A stretch of 64,000 nt of DNA from Archivesica marissinica (taxonomy: Eukaryota > Mollusca > Bivalvia > Venerida > Vesicomyidae): positions 14,420,106 through 14,484,105 of the forward strand of contig CM026386.1 in the NCBI GenBank assembly GCA_014843695.1, in the 5' to 3' direction. The first letter of the stretch is position 1, and each line of letters opens with the position of its first letter. Below, piece after piece: positions 33,251 through 45,200 of this stretch. The notes beneath the pieces were generated by a model. That model was not told the origin of the DNA, made no database searches, and saw only the letters and a program-made list of their open reading frames with translations. The translations under genes and the position numbers were made by a program.

Positions 33251-36200
33251 CTGAAAACAATCATATGAATTTGATAAAACACACAGCTTTCCAAATATAT
33301 GTTTGTTTGTTTGTTTGTTCGGGTTTTACGCCTGCATCAGCACCATTTTGGGCTATATCGTTGGCGGGCAGTTTACCTAACAACACCTTTCCTGGGCAGG
33401 CTCCAGCGGTTAACCAGTACTTGGTGCACCAATCCCCGTAAGAAACTGTCAACGTTTTCATATATCTGAGGCACAGCCTGAGTGGTGCTCGAACACGTGA
33501 CCATCAATGATGATAGGTTACAGTGGTATACAAGTCAGCGACCGTAACCACCCGACCACGGAGGCGGTAATTCAAACATAACATTGAGGACGATGCGATT
33601 GCCATCATATAAATGGCAATGTCTTATAGGTCTCCAAGAATACCAAGTGGCACTTACTATGCATGATGGCAACTTAAAACATTCACCCGATATCTTATAA
33701 TGGATTGAGGAAATGATTGTGTGTGTGTTTTACTTTTATTTATCGTCGCTACCGGTTGCCCATATGAGCGACGCCTCCTAAAGAGATTAGTCTTTTTAGA
33801 TATTTGGAGGATAGTGCAATGATACAGACAGAGACCCAATCCAGAGTCTCCTCTGGTTCTTTTACGTGCACGGTGTACACGAGACCTCGGTTTAATGTCC
33901 CATCTGAAAGACTGTTAATTTGATTAGGGTCAGACGGGGGATTGACCCTGCGATCTCTGGATTACCAGTCCAGCATGTTACCACTGGACTACAGATCCGC
34001 CTGTGAGGAAATGGTTGGTTTTACCCCACCATCTTGTATCATCTTTACCATACCTTGACTAGATGTGGTCTGAACCCTGAGAATGGAGACCGGTGGCTCT
34101 ATTCTCGGGGCATATGGCCTCTTCTTCTTGGCAGGATTCATTGAATAGCAATAGCAACATCGAAATGCTGGAAATCAGAAATAGCATATATACTGTAACA
34201 ATAGCAACATCGAAATGCTGGAAATCAGAAATAGCATATATACTGTAACAATAGCAACATCGAAATGCTGGAAATCAGAAATAGCCTATATACTGTAACA
34301 ATAGCAACATCGAAATGCTGGAAATCAGAAATAGCCTATATACTGTAACAATGGCAACATCGAAATGCTGGAAATCAGAAATAGCCTATATACTGTAACA
34401 ATAGCAACATCGAAATGCTGGAAATCAGAAATAGCCTATATACTGTAACAATAGCAACATCGAAATGCTGGAAATCAGAAATAGCCTATATACTGTAACA
34501 ATAGCAACATCGAAATGCTGGAAATCAGAAATAGCCTATATACTGTAACAATAGCAACATCGAAATGCTGGAAATCAGAAATAGCCTATATACTGTAACA
34601 ATAGCAACATCGAAATGCTGGAAATCAGAAATAGCCTATATACTGTAACAATAGCAACATCGAAATGCTGGAAATCAGAAATAGCCTATATACTGTAACA
34701 ATAGCAACATCGAAATGCTGGAAATCAGAAATAGCCTATATACTGTAACAATAGCAACATCGAAATGCTGGAAATCAGAAATAGCCTATATACTGTAACA
34801 ATAGCAACATCGAAATGCTGGAAATCAGAAATAGCATATATACTGTAACAATAGCAACATCGAAATGCTGGAAATCAGAAATAGCATATATACTGTAACA
34901 ATAGCAACATCGAAATGCTGGAAATCAGAAATAGCATATATACTGTAACAATAGCAACATCGAAATGCTGGAAATCAGAAATAGCATATATACTGTAACA
35001 ATAGCAACATCGAAATGCTGGAAATCAGAAATAGCATATATACTGTAACAATAGCAACATCGAAATGCTGGAAATCAGAAATAGAATATTTGTGCTACAG
35101 ATTTGTTTTTTTACGTTTATTTATCGTCGCTACCGGTTGCCCATATGAGTGACGCCTCCTGAAGAGATTAGTCATTTTAGATGTTTGGAGGATAGTGTAA
35201 TGATACAGACAGAGACCCATTGCAAAGTCTCCTCTGGTTCTTTTATGTGCACGGTATAAAGCACCGACACGAGACCTCGGTTTAACGTCCCATCTGACAG
35301 ACTGTTAATTGTATTAGGGTCAGACGGGGGAATTGTGCTACAGAGTACACCATTACATATTGTGCGGATTTCATTAGTGTATTAATTATGCAAATGAGCA
35401 CTGTCCGAAGTGATCAGAATACCATATTTATGTATTCATACACGTCTTTGCAATTCAGTGAATTTACAGCTGTTTGGACGACTATGTTAGATCCCATATT
35501 CGTGATTTTTTTTTAACTTGTCCCCAGGGGTTAGTTTTTAGAAGACTGAGTTAAATAAATTTAGTAACAAGGTGAGTTTTTATCGTTTTTAGAAGACGAG
35601 TTAAATGAATTTAGTAACAAGACGAGTGCTAACTTGGATATCCAACTTACTTATGTATTCAAATTCTTCCTTCATTGCCATCCCATTGTGTGAGGAGCAG
35701 TTAGCACATATCAATGCATATCTATTCTGTGGTCCATCCCCTACCAGATACTCCAACAATCTGTCCATTGTGCCCCGTTCTCTGGGTAACACAGGTCTGG
35801 GTAGTGGAGGACCCTGTGGTGTACCGCCTGAAAAGGCAATGAATGTGGTATTGATGAATATCTATAAGAGAACTTGGCCATGCATATCTAGTCCGCAGTC
35901 CTCCACTAGTTACTCAATCTGTGCATTGTGCCCCGCTCTCTGTGTAACACAGGTCTGGGTAACGGGGTCCCTGGGACCGCCTGCAACAACAATGGAGTAT
36001 TTGACAGGAGAGCATAATCTATTGTCTGAGATTCTTCCTGGCCAATGGTTGTTATACATTTCTCCAATCTTGTGATAGCGCCGTAGTAGAGCATTCGCTT
36101 CTGGTGCGCAAGGTCTGGAGTTCGAGCCCCGTTGGAGCCGTAACGATTGTGCCCGTAGCAAGTCTAAATTCCACATTACCTCCTCTCTCCCTCTCGAGAG

Positions 36201-39200
36201 TGATTAAAATAAGTTGCAAGAACTTGTTTTGCAATCAAGCTAAAATAAATGTTTATAAACTAAAACCAAACTACACCATTAATTTGCTTGAGTACCGTAA
36301 TAACATCAAACTTCACCATTAATTGCTGAGTACCGTAATAAAACCAAACATCACAGTTAACTTGCTGAGTACTGTAATAAGACCAAACATTACCATTAAC
36401 TTTCTGAGTACCGTAATAATACCTAACTACACCATTAACTTGCTGAGTACCGTAATAATACCAAACTACACCATTAACTTGCTGAGGACCGTAATAATAC
36501 CGAACTACACCATTAACTTGCTGAGTACCGTAATAATACCGAACTACACCATTAACTTGCTGAGGACCGTAATAATACCAAACTACACCATTAACTTGCT
36601 GAGGACCGTAATAATACCGAACTACACCATTAACTTGCTGAGTACCGTAATAAAACCAAACTTTACCATTAACTTGCTGAGTACCGTAATAAGACCAAAC
36701 TTTACCATTAACTTGCCAAGTACCGTAATAAAACCAAACTTTACCATCAACTTCTGAGGACCGTAATTAGACCACACTTTACCAGTAACTTGCTGAGTAC
36801 CGTAATAATACCTAACTACACCATTAACTTGCTGAATACCGTAATAAAACCAAACTTTACCATTAACTTGCTGAGTACCGTAATAAGACCAAACGTTACC
36901 ATTTACTTGCTGAGTACCGTAATAATACCAAACTTTACCATCAACTTCTGAGGACCGTAATTAGACCACACTTTACCAGTAACTTGCTGAGTACCGTAAT
37001 AATACCTAACTACACTATTAACTTGCTGAGTACCGTAATAAAACCAAACTTTACCATTAACTTGCGGCACATTCAGGATATTTCTTGGCTGCATGCCTTG
37101 AGCTGCCCCTCTAGGGCCGTAAGGTGTCATCCCAGATCGTATATTGGACCCCTGCTGTGGTATCATGGGAGTCATGCCAGGATATCTTGGAGTGACCCCT
37201 GGTCTGATATTGGACCCCAGTTGTGGTCTCATAGGAGTCATACCCGGATATGCTGGAGTGATTCCTGCTTGAGGTTGAGATCCTGATGTTGTTTGCTGAG
37301 CAATCTGTCGTTGTCGTACCTCTGGAAGAGAAAAATACACACATTTTTAGAGGGTCAAATAGCACTGGGTTATGCTCAGCTCACAATATAGCTAGGCAAG
37401 AGAGTCCATCAAACTATATAGCTAGGCAAGATAGACCATCAACAGAATTCCTGAGGGATTTTGTTTATTTAGCGTTTATTTATCATAATTGCCCACAACA
37501 TTGGGGTGGTGCCTCCATTAGCATTTATTTATCATCATTGCCCACAACATTGGGGTGGTGCCTCTATTAGCATTTATTTATCATCATTGCCCACAACATT
37601 GGGGTGGTGCCTCCATTAGCGTTTATTTATCATCATTGCCCACAACATTGGGGTGGTGCCTCCAAAACTTTATCCTACCTTCATCCTTACTAATGGTCAG
37701 TGCCTCATAAACCATTCATGACGTCATAATGCTGCACATGCAGGGTTCCCGCTGTCGGTCGCAAATGGCGCCAATTGCGATAAAAAAACAAATATTGGCG
37801 CTACATTTAGTGAATTGGTGAAAATATTTGGCTCAACTTGTTTTTAAAAAAAAATATATTTGGCACATGTTTCGTCAAAAAATACATAGCTTCAAATATT
37901 TATTTGTGAACTATATTGAATATTGTATGATAAACTTCAGGCCATGAATATTCAGTATTCTTTTTTTGCTCTCTAAAACGTGTTTTTTTATCAGAAGATA
38001 GGATAAAAAGAATAATAGGTTACTGTCTTACAAATTTTAAATTATTAGGCTCGTCTCTGAACAAATACATGCCTCGCTATGTATATTTTCTCCATTTTGC
38101 CTAATAAATGTATAAGACAGTAACCTAATATTCTCTATAGAGAGCCTCGCACGTTACATCTTCTCCTGAACTTTCTGTGATAATACTCGGAATTCTGGCC
38201 AATGGTTTCAGAGGAGACTTTAACCCATTCAACACCAAGTAACTGACATGGACTGGTGCATCATATTTTTAGACCAATAAATTAATAAGAAAATTACATT
38301 TGGACCAGTTCATTTATCAAAATGGGTAATTTTTCTCTAAAAATAGTAATATTACTGGCAAAAAGTGCAGATCCTGATGAGACGGCTCGTCACGAGCTGG
38401 CTCATCACGAGCCGGCTCATCTGGATCTACACTTTTTGTTAGCCTATTTAGAGGTCTGTGGTGTTGAAAGGGTTAATAGAGGCATAACAAGCAGAGATCT
38501 GCTTACAGTGTGCTTTGTCCTAGATATGAAAGCTGCTACAGGCAGGGTTCCCGCTGCCAATGGCAATGTATGAATAATTCTTTTGTTTTCGGGTTAAAGT
38601 TAAAGACGCATCGACAGATTAGGTCACATGACGACTATCCGCAACTGTTATTGGTGGAGGAAGAATTTGATGATACCCCAGTACGATTCAAACCTACAGG
38701 AACGATGGGCCATAGGCCTAAGTGGTTAATTCCTTTGCATCAGAACGAACAAACAGTGGTATATTCGCCAATAAACAACGACAAGACAAATATTATTTCC
38801 ATCCATTCTAACATGACCCAATATAATGCTATAAACGAATAAATATGTGTGTTATTTTGTCTCCTTATCTGTTATTTGGCTGATGGCTTTACAAAATATC
38901 TCCCTGTAAAATACCTTCTGTATTCCAGTGGAACTAAGAAATCACCCTCCAGCTATCAACACTATATTTCCTGCATGAATGGCTGGTTATTAACACTACA
39001 AATCCAACCCAATTGCTGTATTCAAATCCAATGTAAACTAACATTCTTAAAAGTTGTGCATATTTACATCCATAAATAAGTTTTTTTACAGGGGAGCAAA
39101 TTTCAACAGCGGTAGCCATGGTTTATTGCAATGGTAGATTTGTTCTTTGTTTATTGGAACCCAAAGATCAAGTAACATTTCTAATACACATGTATCAACG

Positions 39201-42200
39201 TGGTTCAGGTCTTACTACAAAAGCTCCTGGGAAGGGCTTAATGTAATGTTGTTAAAACTTGCTTTTGTTATGTTGTATTATCATTGTGTAACTATATTCA
39301 TGAATATGTAGGCAATAAACTATGGTTAAATTAGGTTTTACTACAGTAGTTGTATCGGATACTATGTACACATGAACTTGTGCACGTACCTGTTCCTGGT
39401 GTAGGCTTCAAGGGTGTAATCTTTGGTACCTAAAATCATACACAATATCGGTGCAATAGTATTAACAGTATTTTGTAATGTTACGTACTATAGTCAATTA
39501 TATTATGGATGTAATAACTTTGAATGTTGATGAAAGTTAAAATTAATATTCAAAACAATATGATTTAAATTTCACAGTAGCAATGTAGCATGTACCATTA
39601 TACTGTGATAAATTTACAGATACCAAGTTCCTTTAGAAGGACATTATATTATCGGGTATCCAGCATGCAGTCGCCAATATTCTCCGATTGGCGTCTACAT
39701 CCTTCGAATTGCAGATATGAAGAACTAAGCCAAACAGAATGTACATTTACACACGGACATTGTATTGTATCGGGCACTGTCAATGAGCTAACACTCTCAG
39801 GTATCAATTTCTCGTTCCTTGAATCAAGCAGGAAAAAATGCAAATTTCTAATTCAATGAATATCCGGATAAAATGTATTGATTAATTTACCATTGATTCT
39901 AGAAGGATCAAATATATTAATTCCTCACTTTGATTATAGCATGAATAAATGTATTGGATACCACTAATTCCTTGACCCTAAGCAGGATCAAATGTATTGA
40001 TTTATTTTCCACTAATTCCTTGATTCTAGCAGGATCAAATTTATTGCTTTATTTTCCACTAATTCCTTGACTCTAAGTAGGATCAAATTTATTGATTTAT
40101 TTTCCACTAATTCTTTGACCCTAAGCAGGATTAAATTTATTGATTTATTTTCCACTAATTCCTTGACCCTAAGCAGGATCAAATTTATTGATTTATTTTC
40201 CACTAATTCCTTGATTCTAGCAGGATCAAATGTATTGGTTTAAAACTTTAAACATATCTTATTATAGACAAATTGTACAGTAATCAAGTACATACTATAC
40301 AACTGCATGATGTGAACAAAAGATAACTAACTTAACTTAATTCAATCTAATAGGATCACATTTAAAGCAGCATTACATCGTGATAAAGGATGTTTTGGGT
40401 AAAATATAAATACTAATGTGTGTGTTTCCAAAAATCGAAATAGTCGCTGGGAAAAGATAATAATATTCCAATAAATTTAAACCGTCGTATACGCGAATTT
40501 GTTTATCAACACATGAAATATAAACACGCACAGCGCGCATGAGTGAAACAACAGAGGATGTAGAAAACAACGTATATATTTAGAACATGAAATACTATCT
40601 TTCTATCTTCCTGTAATGTCGAACACCTCGCGGGTATGTAGAAATGTCCCTAAAAGACTTAGCTAATAGAGGTATGAATCAACATATCAAGTAATTTAAT
40701 TAAAAAAGATAACGTGGGACAAACGGGGACGATGCATTCCGAATGTAAACCAGTGCGTGACCGATCGACTCGGAAAGTCCTACTTTCGAGTTTGTTTTAT
40801 CGCAAAAAACACTGTTTACCAAATGAGCATAAGCATACAAAGTTAAATGTTAGAATGTGTAGCAGCATTGCTACCAATACGTAAAAATTGAATTTTTCAA
40901 ATATCTTTTATTTCATATCATGTAATGCTGCTTTAAAGAATACCTCCAATTCTATTAATCTTATATGATCAAATTTTAAAAATAGTTCCTCCCAATTCTA
41001 TGAATTTCGTAAGATCAAATTTATATAATGTGATCTCTAAATACTTGAAGTGTATAATTAATTAAATATCAGGATTTCCTGCATTTCCTAGATTAAATTT
41101 CAAGATTACCTCTAATTCTTTGAATCTCGCTGGATCAAATTTCTCAAGGATTTCCTTGGCTTTCTTGTATGTTTCATTCTCCATAACATCTTCTAACTGC
41201 AAGACACATAAACACTATATGAAATAAACGTGGCAACACATACATTATATGAAATAAACGTGGCAACACACATAGATACTATATGAAATAAACGTGGCAA
41301 CACACATAGATACTATATGAAATAAACGTGGCAACACTCATAGATACTATATGAAATAAACGTGGCAACACACATAGATACTATATGAAATAAACGTGGC
41401 AACACACATAGATACTATATGAAATAAACGTGGCAACACACATATATACTATATGAAATAAACGTGGCAACACTCATAGATACTATATGAAATAAACGTG
41501 GCAACACACATAGATACTATATGAAATAAACGTAGCAACACTCATAGATACTATATGAAATAAACGTGGCAACACACATAGATACTATATGAAATAAACG
41601 TGGCAACACTCATAGATACTATATGAAATAAACGTGGCAACACACATAGATACTATATGAAATAAACGTGGCAACACACATAGATACTATATGAAATAAA
41701 CGTGGCAACACACATATATACTATATGAAATAAACGTGGCAACACTCATAGATACTATATGAAATAAACGTGGCAACACACATAGATACTATATGAAATA
41801 AACGTGGCAACACTCATAGATACTATATGAAATAAACGTGGCAACACTCATAGATACTATATGAAATAAACGTGGCAACACTCATAGATACTATATGAAA
41901 TAAACGTGGCAACACACATATACACTATATGAAATAAATGTGGCAACACACATATACACTATATGAAATAAACGTGGCAACACACATATATACTATATGA
42001 AATAAACGTGGCAACACACATATACACTATATGAAATAAACATGGCAACACACATATACACTATATGAAATAAACGTGGCAACACACATATACACTATAT
42101 GAAATAAACGTGGCAACACACATATACACTATATGAAATAAACGTGGCAACACACATATACACTATATGAAATAAACGTGGCAACACACATATATACTAT

Positions 42201-45200
42201 ATGAAATAAACGTGGCAACACACATATACACTATATGAAATAAACATGGCAACACACATACACTATATGAAATAAATTTGGCAACACACATAGATACTAT
42301 ATGAAATAAATGTGGCAACACCAACGTTGGCAATCGGCCGGTGGTCAATACCGGTCAATATCGGTCAATACTGGTCGATTGAAAATTTGGCTCAAATATG
42401 CACTTACAGTGTCCACTTAATTATTCTTAAAGTGTTAGTAGTGTGTTGTAGTTTATTTTCTTATATAGTAAATCATAAAATATTGATCATTGAATGTTTT
42501 TTAGTGAATATTGTTAAATATAATTAAATACATTTTAGTGAATAGCAATATTATAGCATATACCAATTACCATATACTTATTTGTTCAGTGGTCAATACT
42601 TGTGCACATGGTCATAACTATGCCTAAGATGCTAGTTAATATACTCCCAAGGTATGTGAAATAGCTATACAAGCAGTGGGACCCTTTCAACAACATCTCA
42701 ACAAAATTAATTTAATTACACTTGCTTGAGTTGCTTCTGCATGACACATTTAATGATTTTAGTAATGATCAGCAATCGACCACCTGAATCGACCAGCAAA
42801 TATATGCCACTTTGTGAGTATTGACCATACCCAATAGGGTATTACAATCACATGAACAGCCCAAAGGTAGCAACACACATTATTGCACAATGCAGAGTAT
42901 AATGATTGACTAAAATCATAAATTCTTTGTTGAATTTAGTATTGACCACCAATTGACCAGTATTTACCACTTTGTGAGTATAATATTATTGACCACTTCG
43001 TGAGTATTGACCCTATAGAGTACAATAATCACATAAATATATTCTCAATACAACCCAAAGTTAGTAACACACATTATAGCACAATGCAGAGTATATAAAA
43101 CCATTAAATAATGTTTTATTTAATATTGACCACCAATCGACCAGTATTGACCACTTTGGGAGTATTGACCGTTGCGGTTTTAACCGGTTAAAACCGGCGG
43201 TTTAAACCGCCCCTCGAATCGACCGGCCAACGTTGGGCAACACACATATACACAAGTGTGGCATCCATGGTTGAGTGATAGAGCGTCGGATTTGTAATCG
43301 ATCAGTCCTGGGTTCGATACTCGGTCAGGACACGTATGTAGTGTCATTGAGCAAGGCACCTCACACACATTGCTTAGTACTGGTTAACCACTTAGGTCGG
43401 CTAAGCTTGCCCAGGAAAACATGTCTACGTCCCCGCAAGGGGTTTGACATTAATGGAACATACATACATACAAGTATGAAACTATGAAATTTACATGACA
43501 AAAAATATAAACACTATTAAATAAACAGTTCACTAACATGACAATAAACATGATACAACAAGGTGTGGAGCCTCTGGTGCATGACTGCCTTGTAGCCCAG
43601 AGGTTGTAAGCTTGATCCTTGCCAGAACCACTGTAGTTGTGTCCCTAGGCAAGCAAGACATTTAAATCCACATTGCCTATTTTTGCTCCCACGTGGCGAT
43701 GGATTCTATCAGGAACGAGATCTTGAGAACAATTAAACTAATGCTGTAAGATATTTATTCACATTCTTTCTAAAAGAAATTTGCAAAGAACAGAAAAATG
43801 GATTTATTTTGAAATGTTATGCATTGTACATAGTAAATATTTCCCGTAAAAATAACCAACACATCGTGTCTTTAATCATGTTGTATTTAAAAACATACGG
43901 TATATTAAATCAAATAAACTATAATTACAAAGTTTCTTTACCTCTATGATATCGTACGAAGGCAGCGTCGCTTTATGCGACGAAGTACGCGAAATATTAC
44001 ATATGATAAAACCATGTGATGTTATCAAATCGCCATTTTTTATGCATTTAGTAATTTCAATTAAATTCTTCAAGCCGTTCGGGTCGAATTTCATGAAATA
44101 TTGGTCAATTTTGGTCCGGAAAAAAATGTCCTGATGTCTGTACTGGTGTATAATGCGCAGTAGATCAAATGGATGAGGATTTCAGTAAGAAATGTGCGCA
44201 CTATACATAGCTAAATATGGTACTTTTATCAAATTTGAACTAGGAACTTACTATTTGTTTCTTTTTGTCTCTGAGGTCCTCTAGTGCAATATCTATAAAT
44301 AAATACAGAGACTATTGACCTGTAAGTGCAAGATCTACAAATAACAATAGCGATGTATACCTTAATGTGTACTTTGGAATTGAAACCATTCATTTACAAA
44401 TACAGTCAAACCTGTCTATAAAGGCCACCCTCGGGGAAGTCAAAAAGTGGCCTTTGTTGGCAGGTGGCCTCTCAATAGAGGGTTAAAATGTACTGAAAAT
44501 GGCTCGACGGGAGAGAAAAATGGTAGTCTTTAGAGACAGGTTTTTCATATGCGGCCTTTATTCGGAGGTGGCCTTTAGCACAGGTTTGACTGTATACGGT
44601 ATTTTTACCGGTACTGACAGTTATTGAGCCAAAATAATTCTTCTTGTTCTAGTAACAGCAAGTCTGCTTAGCAAGTTCTGAGAACGACATAATACATATT
44701 ACTAGGACTACATGGGAATCTGGCCTTTATTATGAACATTGGTTTGGCTACTAAATTGTCAATGTAAGTGGTATTGGAAATGGAGTCTAGAGGTTAATAA
44801 GGGAAAGGGTTGATGACATTTTTGCAGGTAGTTAATTTATTAACTTGAAATGGGTCAAGTCATGTCAATAACCTATATTTATCAATGACTTAACCCGTTC
44901 AACATTACAGACCTTACAAGCCGTCTCATCAGGATCTACACTTTTTTCCAGTAATATTATTATTTTTAGACAAAAGTGTCCATTTTAATAAATGAACTTG
45001 TCCAAATGTAATTTTCTTATTAAGTTATTGGTCTAAAAACATCATGGACCAGTCCATGTCAGTTACTTGGTGTTGAATGGGTTAACAGTTACAGCAGACT
45101 GTACATAGCAGCTATGGTAACAAATACTGATATAAATCATGTGTTACCATTTCTCGCAATTCTCTTCACGAAATACCAGTGTAGAACCTTCTTCACACAC

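Noticed and set aside
33054..33260. Acidic exon as an independent gene starting at MFSEEG
   Set aside because: The ATG lies upstream of a good acceptor (tgttttcag) and the remaining codons complete LNPK in phase, so the ATG is intronic.
33139..33441. Plus-strand Ser-rich ORF
   Set aside because: It is the antisense shadow of the LNPK acidic-tail exon, whose splice site and phase fit the gene.
36903..37054. Extension of LNPK exon 8 into the 39-bp repeat as coding sequence (ORF to 36903)
   Set aside because: The phase needed by exon 9 is met exactly at 37055 (aatg|gtaaag), and a 38-bp unit soon breaks the repeat frame. Kept only as a possible isoform in findings.
38510..38842. 110-codon plus-strand ORF in LNPK intron 7
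   Set aside because: No recognised domain, no splice support, and it starts in a dispersed repeat motif.
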